NCBI RefSeq assembly: GCF_037042905.1
Contig: NC_087251.1
Coordinates: 42,499,373-42,563,372, forward strand
Reading direction: 5' to 3'
Length of the DNA stretch: 64,000 bases
From: Lytechinus pictus
Taxonomy: Eukaryota > Echinodermata > Echinoidea > Temnopleuroida > Toxopneustidae
Positions 11,563 to 23,917 of this stretch are shown one piece after another. Both the position numbers and the translations under genes were made by a program. How positions within the stretch are numbered: the first letter of the stretch is position 1; each line of letters begins with the position of its first letter. The notes below the pieces were generated by a model, which did not search any database, was not told the DNA's origin, and saw nothing but the letters and a program-made list of their open reading frames with translations.

Positions 11563-12940
11563 CCAGACCAATAAAATCCTCTTTCCCAGAGCAAGAACGG
11601 GAAGAACGGAGCAGAAACTCATACCCTGTCGTCACCCCAATAAATACAGCAATGGAAACACCTTCTAAACCATCAACAGCAGTAAGATATCCATTTCCTT
11701 TTCAAGCTCCTTTAGACGCAAGCATTTTCTTCTCATTCCTTTAGTCTGTAGTGGAAATTGAAGACTGCATATGCCCTTGAAATTCCCATTCAAATATTTT
11801 TATATAAATATTAATCCTTGTAGTAATCCATCTAGATTTCTAAACCAATAAACAATCATATGGGGAAAAAATGGGGCACACATAATAGAATCATAGAAAC
11901 CACATCAGACTAAGGAATGCCTTTAAACGTTTGGACAAAACTGACCCATCAATAGTCATTTTGTGGCTTTTATTTGTGGATGAGTAAAATAGTCACAATA
12001 AAATCAGAATAGTCAAATAACGATAACAGGTTCAAACAATATAGACGCCCAGGAATGGCGATTGATGATGCATAATTCAAGAATCATTATGAATCAATTC
12101 TGTTTGTGAATCCTTACCAGTTAATGACATCAGCCACATCCGGTGATTATATTGGTACTGTTTTTAGATGTCCTCCTGAGTGAAGTAGAAGGCTAAAATG
12201 AGGTTGCTCTAACTCGACGACGTTTTTGAAATCTGTTTTCATGTTTCAGTCATAATTGTCTCGAATTCAATGGATAAATGAATACGATTTACTTTTCTAT
12301 TGTCGCAACGAAAAGTGTTAAAGAAATAAATGTGGAATCGAACGACCCCGCGCACAGTCAATCACACAATAATTATTATTATCAAACTCAGGTAAACACA
12401 GTAAAGATGCAAAGATAAAAAGAGGGTCAATAAATTAAGAACACAAATATCTGTCAATCTCTCTTAAAAAAAACAAACTTCTTTTCAACCAAAAGAATGA
12501 ATGTTGAACAAGTCGACAATTATATAGTAAAAATAAAAAAAACACAGAATGGGAGAATTCATTTGCAAAAATATCCCATCGGAAATGACATTAAAAAATA
12601 GTAAGTGGTATAGTTTTATTTTCAGTACTCAGTGAGTACCGAAACGATTTAACGAATCTATACTCCAAAAGACAAAAACAATAGAGGTTATGCAAGCCAC
12701 AGTTATTATAAAAATAAGTAGAAAGGAAACCCAAATAATGCTATTTCTATATCAGACTACCGGGGGGGGGGGGGGTTCTGGGTGTATATTCATAGCGCTG
12801 TGACGTAGAAACAGATTGTTTAGGCCAGCAAATAAAGGGGCGAAATAAAGTCACATTCGGTTGAAATATTGATGGAAATAGATGTACATGCATATTCTGT
12901 TTTTAAATTCATCACTATTTTGTATCGATATCAAGCTTTT
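11563..12940. other. No gene recognised
   Basis: AT-rich sequence with a poly-G run at 12763-12776. No coding or RNA gene signal. Confidence 0.5.
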
Positions 12941-12944
12941 TTAA

Positions 12945-13548
12945 AGGTCAAGTCCACCACAGAAAAAAGTTGTTTTGAATCAACAGAGAAAATCAGACAA
13001 GCATAATGCTGAAAATTTCATCAAAATCAGATGTAAAATAAGAAAGTTATGATATTTTGAAATTTCGCTTATTTTTCACAAAATAGTTGTATGCACAATT
13101 TACCCACATACATATATGAGAGAATCGGTGATGTCCCTCACTCACTATTTCTTTTGTTTTTTATTGTTTGAATTGTACAATATTTCAATTTTTACAGATT
13201 TGACATTAAGGACCAACTTGACTGACCCATATAATGTTAAGCAATGGTAACTCCACATGTTCAGTGAGAAATAAAACTTTGTTTCACAGGACAATGAGGT
13301 GAAAATAAGAATATTTCATATTTCAAATAATAAAATACAAAAGAAAAAGTGAGTGAGTGACGTCACCAGTTCCCTCATTTGCATACCGACCAGGATGTGC
13401 ATATAACTATTATGTGAAATTAAGCGAAACTTAAAAATGTCATAACTTTCTTATTTTACATCCGATTTTGATGAAATTTTCAGTGTTATGCTCGTTGGAT
13501 TTTTCTCTTTTTAATCAAATCAACTTTTTGTTGGGGTGGACTTGTCCT
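12945..13548. mobile_element. TTAA foldback MITE, copy 3 (complete)
   Basis: 604-bp copy between TTAA (12941-12944) and TTAA (13549-13552). It lies in the opposite orientation to copy 2. It contains TGACGTCA (13358-13365) and ATTTGCAT (13377-13384) in the right arm. Confidence 0.9.
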
Positions 13549-13552
13549 TTAA

Positions 13553-15520
13553 TAATGATACATCACTTCTACTAATATTATTTAAGCTTGCTGCGTTCAC
13601 TCATATAATATGAATTATATTTTGGGAAGGAAGCGAATTTCACAAGTGAGGTGAACAAAATGAAACACATGGGTGTTATTTTTATAGCAAATAGAGCAAA
13701 AGTATCGTTATGCTTTGCCTGTGGCTCTCGCTATATATAATCTTTATAAAATAGGCCTAAACATCACCGAAAACAAAATAGAACAAATCAATTCAACAAT
13801 AACAAATGAGTGAAACAATGGACCAAGGAACATGGAACAATGTATCAACAGAAATCTGTTATATATGTGACTCGTGTAGACATCTATGTATCGGTATAAG
13901 CATGGAGGTAGTCTCCGTGGTAGAGAACAGAGCTCCACTGTACAATACTGGACAGTTGAATAGAGTATTTTTAAAGTAATCTTTCGCCATTCACTTCTGA
14001 TTTATTAGTGCACCATATGACAAATTTATGGAATAATACCGTCAAGTACCAATGAATGGATGCTAATAAATCAAATTAATTCAATCGCAGTGATTCATCA
14101 GTACAACAATAATCTTTGCAATAAACCTAAATCGCTGAAAAAGAATTGAAAAATGTTCGTGGTTCGGCTTTTCATATCACCCACAACATAAAACGAACAC
14201 ATCCGTTCTGCAATTTAAATGCGAAGGAAAATTCCACAACGCAGATTACTGTTGAGTGAATAGATTACGTTATTTGGAGAGCGAAATACGATTGTTAATT
14301 ATTACTGTTTTTATATCATAAATATATACACCTTCAAGCACACCCTCACTACACGGAGACTATAGGTTCCTATGCATCTACACATACAGGTCCACTTGGA
14401 ATAAACATATTACATGATAAAAGGGTACCGGGTGGTTGTTTAAAAAATGACCAACGACATTGTACACTTTTCCACATGTCATGGATTAAACATTTATACT
14501 TACTCAACTAATTTGGCATAATCAGGGTGACAGTTTGTTCTTCACCAGTGATTCAAATAACTGTATCACTCGAGTAAATTATATCCAAACTTTCTACAAA
14601 ATTATACCAAAAGTCTTATGAAGCAGTCCATCAATATAGGCCATATTATATTGCCTTAATTTCGGGTAAATATTCGCATATAAACAATCCAGTCGGTACA
14701 GTATACGTTATGAATATTTCAGAAAAATTATGGTTGTTGTAAGAGAGATACAGAATTACTTTTTCATAGTTGCATACCTAAGTGCATTGAATAATTCGAA
14801 TTGAAAACACTCAGAATTGATAACACGATTAATATTTTTAAAAAATATACAAGTTAAACTGAAAAAAATTATTTAAGCAAGTCATTAGTCCACAAATAAA
14901 AAAAATGTGATTATTATATTTTGATTTTGGTATATTTTAGAAGTTGCTTCATTACTTTTTGGGACATATATCGTGATTACAAAATGTGGTTGTTAAAAGA
15001 TAGCCGGTAGGCCCGGTTTACGTCAAAATAGCTGTCGAAAAGGGAGATTTAATGCGACTTGCTAACATAGAATGATGCGTTCTTTTTTTCCAACGATTTT
15101 TTATGTAATCCAGAGTATATCTTACACAATATATTGATTTTGTTAAGGGGGGGGGGGGTGTCTTGCCAAATATGACCTTACCCCTTCCCGATCAATATCG
15201 ATAAAATACACATTAAAAAAAATTCTGTAAAATAATGTCCATGCATGGTAAAATTTAAGTTTGATTTTGATTAACGATTTTGTTATACCTATTTGCTATG
15301 TAAAAGGGACAAATTTTTACTTTTTAAAATGATAATTATAAAGACAAAAAATAATGAGCAGGCTTCCGAATCACCACAGCCCGAAATGGCACCGCAGGAG
15401 GGCAGGCATAGTACAAGTAGAGAGAAAAAAAAAAGGGGGGGGGTAGAAGAAAAGTACTATAGGAAAGAAGGAAGAATAGTAAAGATACGAGGATCTGCCC
15501 GACTTCCAATTTCACCTCCT
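13553..15520. other. No gene recognised
   Basis: About 2 kb of AT-rich DNA with short poly-G runs (15148-15160, 15434-15442). ORFs here are short and composition-driven. Confidence 0.5.
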
Positions 15521-15522
15521 TT

Positions 15523-15600
15523 CAGTGGCGTACGCAGGGGGGGGGGGGGGGTTACAGGTGTTACCCCCCCCCCTTTAATTTTTTGATACCCAAACCCCCC
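15523..15600. mobile_element. hAT-like left end with G/C runs
   Basis: CAGTGGCGTACGCAGG followed by a long G run and then a C run resembles the ends of the hAT-like elements at 16718 and 46687. No matching right end or target duplication was found, so this may be a truncated copy. Confidence 0.4.
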
Positions 15601-15881
15601 TACAAATGTTGAAGAAGCCTCCTTTTCTATTTATTTGATGGATTCCCAGATTCACGAGTTCTTGAACAATAGCCTATATAGTGATATATATATATTTTTT
15701 TCACGCTCACTTTTCAGCAAATACCTTTCTATTCTTTTTCCTCTTCTTCATTTCTTTTATCTCATTTCCATTCCCTTGTACTTTCCCTCTTTCCTTTGTG
15801 TTCTTCTTCATTCTTTTATGCCCTCTGTCTATCTCGTAGTTACTGGGAGGTACGAGGTGGCAGAATGGACACGGTCGTTTA

Positions 15882-16060
15882 TAGTCTGCTATGCAAGCCC
15901 TTCACTCGAGCTAAGGGTCTGAATGTGCAGCCTACTAATGCCTTGTGTACTGAATTAAAGCCCTACTCGCTCCTGAATCGAAACAGATTTGCTTGTCTTT
16001 GCATGCATGGAGACACACTTGTTGATCAAAGTTTCATTCAGGGTCTGTACCTGCAGACTA
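15882..16060. mobile_element. TAGTCTGC MITE, copy 1
   Basis: 179 bp with ends TAGTCTGCT and CTGCAGACTA. The interior (CCCTTCACTCGAG.TAAGGGTCTGAATGTGCAGCC, then GGAGACACACTTG.TGATCAAAG) matches the copies at 27032 and 49612. No target duplication is visible here, unlike in the other two copies. Confidence 0.75.
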
Positions 16061-16122
16061 ACAGCAGTTTGGGCAATGGACTCCTTCATTAAAAAAAAAT
16101 CATTCTCTCCCCGCCCCTCCCC

Positions 16123-16146
16123 AGTCGAGTCCCCCTGGACTCGACT
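16123..16146. repeat. Short perfect hairpin
   Basis: AGTCGAGTCC, a 4-base loop CCCT, then GGACTCGACT. The stem is bracketed by C-rich sequence on the left and a G run on the right that could extend pairing. Confidence 0.6.
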
Positions 16147-16717
16147 TGGGGGGGGGGGCGGGGACTTTTCTCTTTCCCTCTACCTGCCTACCCCTTCTCT
16201 AACTTCGCCTTTCCGTTCCCCTTCTTGTGCTTCTCTCGTCTCTCTATCCTATTTTTTTGCTGGGGTGGAGGTGGGGGGGGGGGGGGAGACCATTCGGTTC
16301 CCTCTGGATCAACGCCTGGTGGGGTATGCGACTATGCAAATAAAATATGGTAGGCCTTTAGAAACACCTTATTTGTTGCTGCCTCAAAACGGTTGCTCCG
16401 GACGCCATCATGCGAAATCGACGGACTTGGAGTGGTGTGTGTGTGTATTTGAGTTTTGTCAGACATATCAATCAGATATGATTATTTACGTCTGGGACCG
16501 ACCTTTAACGTCACCATCCGAAAGACGTGACCACGGCTCGAACCTCTGCATCAATTTATAACTTCCCCCACAGCTTAGATTACAGGCGCACGCCACAACG
16601 CCCAGTTGGACAAAATATGCAAAATTACGACGTAGATGGCAGTCTTACTAAATGCGACAACTGAAATGAGAAAAAAAAAATGAGAGAATCGTGGTTGTCA
16701 CGTTTTTTTCTCTCGAC

Positions 16718-16777
16718 CAGTGGCGTACCTAGGATTTTCCACAGGGGGGGCAAAACCGTCCGCCAAAAAATTTGACA

Positions 16778-16815
<38 letters not shown>

Positions 16816-16993
16816 TAAAGCTCGTCAGGGGGGCATTAGAGGTCTTAAAGCTCGTCAGGGGGGGGGGGGGGGGCAAAAAAGGTTTTTCAAGCCCGTCAGG
16901 GGGGGGGCAAAGATACGTTTTTGCATGGGTTGTGACTCGTCAGGGGGGACAGAGTGCCCCCCTGCCCCCCCCCCCCCCGTAGGTACGCTAGTG
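16718..16993. mobile_element. hAT-like MITE with perfect 8-bp duplication
   Basis: 276-bp element flanked by CTCTCGAC on both sides (16710-16717 and 16994-17001). Ends are CAGTGGCGTACCTA and its inverse TAGGTACGCTAGTG, with one mismatch. Inside are three or more AAAGCTCGTCAGGGGGG-type repeats, a poly-A run and long G and C runs. hAT transposition is known to give 8-bp duplications. There is no coding capacity. Confidence 0.9.
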
Positions 16994-17001
16994 CTCTCGA
17001 C

Positions 17002-18940
17002 CAATGAAGTCTGTCACTACTTGTATTGCTCCTTTAGCTTCTAAACATGATTGTTTACCCATGATTCCTATTTGAGAGCCCTTATTGGAAATTATGACAA
17101 TTAGGATGATGAACAACAAACATAAAAAACAAACATCCAAATTCTCATATTAATCTCATAATATTGTGATGAAGTTTACTGCAAATCGTGTGCACGACTA
17201 TGACTTCACAGGGTTCTCAGTTCTCACAGTGCCTTTTGTAATCCCGTGAATTGTTTCAACATTATCGAATTATCGTCAATATGTTTAAATGATATAAAAT
17301 AAAAGAAATAAAGTGTAAGTAACGGTTTAAGCATATATATGACTTGTAATATGCAAAAAATTTCATTGATAGATCTACATGTATTGATAATATACAATAT
17401 CTAAAAGCATTCGTCAAAAATTAAATTTGATCAGAGAAATACAGATTAGTAAAAGCCTCATTCATTTTTTATAATTGCAGGAATGTTTTTACAGAAATTA
17501 AATCCTGAACACTGTCTTTCAAATTTACAAGATTGTCACATAACATTTCTGGTAGTCTTCCAGGGACAGGAAGACCAAGGACTTGGGAAGCTTCTAAATT
17601 TAAAGGTCAAGTTCAGACAAGAATATTTTATTTGAATTAAAAGAGAACAAGGGGAGTGCTTCTGGCAGTCTCGCCTGCATTACGCGATTCAATATAGCAG
17701 CAGTGCTGACTTTGAAAATGGATTGAGAATAATTTTTCACAAAAACACCATTCATATAATATACTACTACGTTCATTGACCCTAAATTACATTTTACCTT
17801 GATCACGTGACCTACGACTGAAAAAAAAGAAAGACATTTCCTGTGAAATAATTCATTTTCCTTGCCGGCGTTTTAAAACAGTTGTCCAATCCGCCCCATT
17901 CGCATCACACTCAAGGGTGAAGACATGTTGCTGAGCCTACCACTGTGCGCATCTGTACTCGCCTAGAAAGCCTCGCTGCCCACCAAGCTGCAAAGCTCCC
18001 TACTATGTAGCAGCATGTCTGCAGAGTTTCCTTTCCTCTTTATAAGCCTTTGAGCGATGCGATGAATGAAGCTACTAACAGGTGGAACGAACAAAAATAT
18101 AAAATGACTTATTCTCGGAACATGTTCAAAACTATTCATACTCAGGAACATCAATACACTATTCTTGGGAGAAGAGTACTGATTTATTTGATGTTCCTCT
18201 GATGCGAATTATTACAGTTAGTTTCTCAAGCGTCATGTACTTCATGTATTTTGGTTACCGTAGTCACCAAATAATCTCCCAATAATAACTTTTGATTGGC
18301 TGAACACTGAAAATTGTTGCCATTGTAATTATCATTTAATGGCAAGGCTACCATAAGAGTAACTTAACCCATTGCATACTGAATGACTTTGCTATAACAC
18401 ACGTTTTCTATAGACCCCAGCCCGCATTTATGTAGATTCAGTCTCTAACAGGTTAACATTTCATGCGACAAGGTCCAAAATTGTAATCACTTGACTCACT
18501 CTTCAAAGGAAAATAATACCTCAACAACTTCATACTTTTCCTTTCAATGACTTGTTTAATATCAACTGCATCATAATGTTACAAGCAGGGTCAGTCTCTT
18601 TTACAACTTCACACTTTTCTCAACTGAAAAAAAGTACATAAATGTGAAAATAAATATGCACAGGCTAAGTATTTATTCTCATAGATAGCAAAGCGTGGAT
18701 TAAATGTAATTACCTGTTAAAATGATGTGTGTGGAGTTCTCCATTGTGCCTATTCAAACAGAATCCCCACACAAATTTACAGGATACATTGCAATTTGAA
18801 TGAATTGGATATTCAATATATATTACCTATAGATACGTATCTATGCATGTATGTCCGTATGTATGGAGCTGGTATTTTGCACCAAAGCAGTGAATGAGAA
18901 GCTGGGTGCATAGATCCAACTGCAGCACTAGTGCCCTTTG
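17002..18940. other. No gene recognised
   Basis: AT-rich. The only word of note is an E-box palindrome TCACGTGA (17803-17810). No exon could be supported. Confidence 0.5.
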
Positions 18941-18942
18941 GT

Positions 18943-19140
18943 AACATGAATACTCCCCAGGGAGTGGAGGATGCCAACGTCACTCTAGATTGCCCAGCAT
19001 TGGGAGTACTTCACACTGCAACTAACTGGAATATTCCCCACGGAATGGATGTCAAAGTCACCGTAGATTGGCCAGCACTGTGAGTACCTCACACAATAAC
19101 CAACTGGAATATTCCCAAGAGAGTGGATGATGTGCATACA
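18943..19140 (+). repeat. Tandem repeat, ~80-bp unit, 2.5 copies
   Basis: Units start at 18943, 19024 and 19102 with AAC(T/A)(G/T)GAATA.TCCC, followed in the first two by GTCA(C/A).CTAGATTG.CCAGCA-like sequence. The copies are diverged, so the array is old. Confidence 0.7.
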
Positions 19141-19502
19141 TTGTATGAAGGAAAAGCTTACTTTATCTGATGATGATTGGATGATACTTATCAGTGACTT
19201 AAAGACACATGATGTTTCAAGATGAAAAAGGGGCTCTTATTACTCATCTGATAAGTTTTACCCTTTAGAATGCTTACCAGCTCCTTCGATAACACCTTCC
19301 TAGTCCGACAAGCATGATAATTTGGACTACCGATAATTCAAAATGATGTGCAAAACACTAGCCAAACTGCTTTTGTAGACTCCTTTCATGATGCAAGAGC
19401 TTTCGGACCAATTCGAAAGTTCTTTTCTTGTTTAATAATGAGCACAATATTGATGTCAGGCATGTGTATTGAAATTGAAATCACGATGTCTTACAAGATT
19501 TG

Positions 19503-19860
19503 TCATACAAATTTACTCGCGATAGCAAATACTTTTGAAAACTCCGGTCTGCTCCTGAGATGGGATGGGATTGGTACCTTAATCCTTGTTCCTGTAGGGT
19601 TACCGTTCTCTTCTAGAAGTATTAAATTGTTCGTATCAAATCGAGGCAACATGCTGGAACCGGGTCTCCTCACTCCTACGACCAATGCCTTCTTTTTCTG
19701 CCCTCTGATGGCCACCAGGATCTTGTCCCCGACATTGCCGACTCGCTGTTTGTTGTAGACGTGGATGCAGCGTGGGGGTTTGTGCCTGATGCTCTCCGCT
19801 CCCAAGGACGAATTGTCAACACACCGAAGTCTGGTCAACAGGATGATCGCATTGTAGGGG
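19503..19860 (-). CDS. MRPL14: Mitochondrial ribosomal protein uL14m, last coding exon
   Basis: uL14m is a structural protein of the mitochondrial large ribosomal subunit at the subunit interface. The exon encodes about 118 residues: (A)[60 protein letters not shown] and SKVFAIA, in the order of the uL14 family, and ends at TGA (19503-19505). The only exon boundary is a splice acceptor (CCTCCAG, cut before 19860) just upstream of the conserved TRLR..DNS start, so almost the whole mature domain lies in this exon. The mitochondrial targeting peptide and start codon must be in an exon further right on the minus strand. I could not identify it, and the transposon-like block from 21609 may lie in that intron. 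The open plus-strand frame at 19348-19758 is its antisense shadow. Confidence 0.93.
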
Positions 19861-21606
19861 CTGGAGGCACTGTTTGGATGTCAAGATAAAAAGATAATAG
19901 TGAGAGAACTGGAGCATGGAAGGAGTACCGAATCTTCATAAAAACAACTAGATTGATATTTTACTGTCAAAATTTATGACTCTAACAGTGTGAGGTCTTA
20001 TAAGATCCGACATACTACCAAGATCTCTCAAACTAAACAGATATTGTCACTCCACTACACATACTTCAACTAAGTTTGATGATGATCCCTCATCAGATGG
20101 TTCTTTAGTTATCGCAAGAATGAAATAATGAAGGATGGACAAAGGAGTGAGAGGACTTGAAATTGTGATGAACCTATTGGGCAGTGGCAAAAAATATACT
20201 GCTTTGAAAAACAATTTTTTTTTAAAGAATATAAATGTGCATAATGAAACTATGAAATATGGACATCGTGAAGTATAGGTCTTGGAATATGAATACAGTA
20301 TAACTATTAGGATATTTATTCATTATAATGGAGAATACAACTTTAACACTCAACAAGGAAGGAATATTTCCTTTGAACATACAAGATATTTCATGATTAT
20401 TTGATCTTTTCAAAACATGGTTATGCTGGTATTTCCATTTCACTGGCCATGACAACAATACATGTATTCAGGAAAACATGAACAAGAAGTAAATTCATCA
20501 CAAAAAAAGAAAGAAATACATGATATTATAAAGATGGTTATCCGCAATTCAAATGATGCGTTGAGGGGTCGTTCTAACATGATCTGGAAGTCCAATCCAC
20601 CCGGACTCTGGACGATCTGTAAGTTTGCCAAATTGTGGCAAGATCGTCATTGTGGAACAGATGATTTGCAAATTCATCAGAGTTTAACATTTTTGCTTCA
20701 ATATACTGTACCAACACAGTGTCTATTACTGCACTGCTGCATTCCTTATCCCGGGAACTTACTTAAAAGCCCTACATGAGACATCACTAAGGTGTTGTCC
20801 AATCAGATTTGAGTTCTTCAACAAGATGTGTCCTAGTCCTGCCATAACTTGGACCTACAATGTAAAACAAAGACCAATAAAAAAATTATTTATAATACAC
20901 TATGAATATGTACATTTAGATACATGAACAGAGTAAGAAAAAAAACAGAACAGGTACATGAAACAGGATATCAATAGGGGAAGATTGAGGGATAAGAGAT
21001 CCTTCATATGGTTATCTTATTTTTATTTATTTACTTATAAAAAACATCCATCCATTAAAGTGGCATGTCAGAATCTAATATTGCCCATCAAAATGTGTTC
21101 TCCTCTTTTTTGGCAACAGCAAATGATGTCACTGGGCTGTATGCCAGTAGCATCACTAAGCTGAGAGAGGAACGTCAAGCGCTGGCATCCTCATGCTCTC
21201 TTTCCTTCTATAGCAACAGTAAGGGCCACTGTCTCTAAAGCTTAAAAAAAACAAGCACCCCCTTAAAAAATGGCTATCAAAATTAAGTTCTTATGTACAT
21301 GTATTTGGCTGCTTTTATATTCTTGTGCATGTTTTTTTAATTTTTTTTTTGTAAGGAGCTACATGCTGAGATGAGAGTGAGATGCTTATCTGTAATGTCA
21401 CAAAATCACAACTTTACTAAAATTCAAGACCATTGTTTGATGGATTTTTATCAAACTTTCACCAACGTTTTTCACTAATTTTTTTCTGCTAAAACCAACT
21501 TTTTTAAAATCCTCTCATTGTCAATAATACCGTACTCTCACTAAAGGAATGTCCAGTTTCAAGAAGGCTGCTCTCCCTGCTGTCAGAACAATGGCTCCCA
21601 GTCCCA
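19861..21606. other. Probable MRPL14 intron or 5' region
   Basis: On the minus strand this precedes the MRPL14 exon. It is AT-rich. A stretch at 20535-20615 has acceptor-like sequence (AACTTACAG) and a 30-codon open frame, but no match to a known MRPL14 leader, so I do not call an exon. Confidence 0.35.
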
Positions 21607-22111
21607 TATGGGTCATTCCATAAAGGTCGGACGTACATTCGGACACATTTAAGAGCTGAATCTCCTTTGATTTAATAGCAGCGTTTTAATTTTTCCAGTA
21701 TATTATAACATGTGACCTAGGCTATCATTACACCATGACAGGACCAGGCTGCTATATAAAGAATAGAAAATATGGGCAAAAATGTGAGGGGTCGGACGTA
21801 CATCAGACAAAAGCAGGTTTTATGCTTTTAAAGTTCATGTCAAAATCTCTGTGATTTGTGTGATGCAGTTACTGAAATTCTAGTATTGGCTGTTAGCTAA
21901 AGGATGAATCTTTAAAGAACTGAAGTGAAGAAATTGATAGACATTGCCTTGTTTTAGTTACAGGCTGATCTATTTGGGGTCGGACGTACACTTTGAGGGG
22001 TCGGATGTACATTGTGCAAAATATTTGCACACTGTACATCCGACCCCCTTTGAAGATCAGTTACACAAAACGTAGAAATTCTAAACTGGAATTTTTTTGT
22101 TATACATACTG

Positions 22112-22960
22112 CTTGGATAGTTGTCTTTCACATAAGACAGAATTAACAAATTAATCTGATGCTGGTGAAGAGTTTTGCTTGATTATAGTTGACATGCATC
22201 CAGACAATGTACGTCCGACCCCAATACTGATTTTCTTACAATCAAGCAAAATACTCCTCATATCTGTTATAAATGAGTCAGAGGGGTTAAACTGTTTCCA
22301 TTTTGATATCTACATTTTTAGACCACATCAATAACAAAACAACACAACTATTCACACAATGCAGGATATTTTTAATATTAAACTTCAAGTAAAATGTATC
22401 TTTTTTAATGGTTTGCAAAAGACCTGACAAAGAATTTCTTCAACATTAAAAAACTTATCCTGTTACAAACTTTGTTTAAACAAGGTGGGTTTCGAATAAT
22501 GAGTCTTCCCTGATGTTGCAATCAATTGTATGCATTATGACCTTTTGACCCCTAGATGACCTTTGATCTTTCCATCCTCAACTTCCTCAAGAACATATGT
22601 GGTTTTTCCCACTGATCGTTTTGTTCCAAGTTTGAGCAAAATTAATGCAGAAATACTACATATGACATTTTTAGCCCCAGATTACCTTTGACCTCTCCAT
22701 TCTCTTTACCCATGGATAATTTGATCCAAGTTTGAAAACAATTGATGCACAAAAACCTTTACCTTTAGCAACAGTGTAACCCCCTGAGTCATTTGTAATA
22801 TGTGGAGCAATTTGATTGACTGTAAGAAAATCAGTATGGGGGTCGGACGTACACTGTCTGAATGCATGTCAACTATAATCAAGCACAAATCTTCACCAGC
22901 ATCAGATTCATTTGTTAATTCTATCTTATCTGAAAGACAACTAACCAAACAATCATAACC
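22112..22960. repeat. Inverted repeat inside element A
   Basis: 22112-22262 returns inverted at about 22797-22960. Shared blocks include AATCTGATGCTGGTGAAGA, GCTTGATTATAGTTGACATG and ACTGATTTTCTTAC. One copy of the 15-bp word lies at the same place in each arm (22208 and 22839). The loop of about 530 bp holds a different repeat (22545-22770). Confidence 0.8.
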
Positions 22961-23160
22961 ACTTATCATATCATTTGTTACAAGTTTGAACAATATTGAT
23001 GCACAAAAAAAGAAATTTGATTTATACAAAAACTGTCAAAAAATGACTGAATAGCCTCTTGTCTTTTGACTCCTAGATGACCTTTGACCTCATCAACACA
23101 AACATGGTATAAGGATCATTTGTACCAAGTGTGAACATGGTTGATGCAGAAATAAAGAAA
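22545..23160 (+). repeat. Diverged ~130-bp tandem repeat with GACCTTTGACC words
   Basis: Blocks of the form TGACCCCTAGATGACCTTTGA..., then CCAAGTTTGA.CA.AATTGATGCA occur at 22550-22655, 22665-22755 and 23060-23150. The series is split by the right arm of the inverted repeat. GACCTTTGACCTC resembles a nuclear-receptor direct repeat, but there is no evidence that it acts as one. Confidence 0.6.
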
Positions 23161-23878
23161 TGAGAATAAGTCAGAATTAAATGAATAACCCTTCACATTT
23201 TCATAACTTACACCCCTGTTGGCAAAAGTGGAATAGTCTTGACACCCATGTATCATTATAGCAATGGGCAGATCTATTTCCCATAGAGGGGCGAGTGCTG
23301 TATCTGAGATTGAGGGGAATAGGCAATTTCTTATTTTATATGTATGGAACTTCTTTGTTTAATAAATTTCTCATGTATTTGTATGTTTTTATTTCGATTT
23401 TTTTAATTTCCTGCAGGCTATTGTTCAATCATAATTACCACTAAATTGAATGATAATTTGAGATGAAAAAAGACAGTTTCCATTGAATGTGTACACAAAA
23501 CACAAATAAATCATCATTTCTTGAAGATGATATCATATGAAAATCTACATATTGTCAAAAATGAGTGGTATTTTTTGTGAAATTGGTCTCAAAACTTGTG
23601 CAAGACTTCAAAGAAAAAAAAATGATAAAACTACACAGCAATATCACCTATGTTAAGGTATATCATGCAAAATGTTAAAGATGGAAGGTAATTTTTGCCC
23701 CCAGTATTCGTTGGGTAAAAAAAATACAAAAGGTCATTGTTAAGCTATGTATAAAATTGAAATTTGTATATGATATTGAAAGACTTATATGAGTAAAAGA
23801 TGTTATGATATTTAAACTTTGCTTCTAAGCAGTGCAAGATAACTTCATAAAAGAAGTTGCAATGGGGTCGGACGTACA

Positions 23879-23917
23879 GGGGGTCGGACGTACAAAAAAG
23901 TTGTACGTCCGACCCCC
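23879..23917. repeat. Perfect hairpin of two 15-bp words
   Basis: A 17-bp stem (GGGGGTCGGACGTACAA and its exact inverse) around a 5-base loop. It consists of two copies of the element A word facing each other. Confidence 0.9.

Noticed and set aside
15989-16561. 190-codon plus-strand ORF
   Set aside because: It runs through the end of the TAGTCTGC MITE, poly-A, poly-C and poly-G runs; low-complexity residues and no family signal.
17803-17810. TCACGTGA as a regulatory E-box
   Set aside because: A single 8-bp word with no adjacent gene start; expected by chance in a window this size.
19348-19758. 136-codon plus-strand ORF
   Set aside because: It lies antisense to the MRPL14 exon, which has clear family motifs.
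20440-20631. Minus-strand frame with an acceptor-like start as the missing MRPL14 5' exon
   Set aside because: It has no targeting-peptide character and no donor in a matching phase was found.
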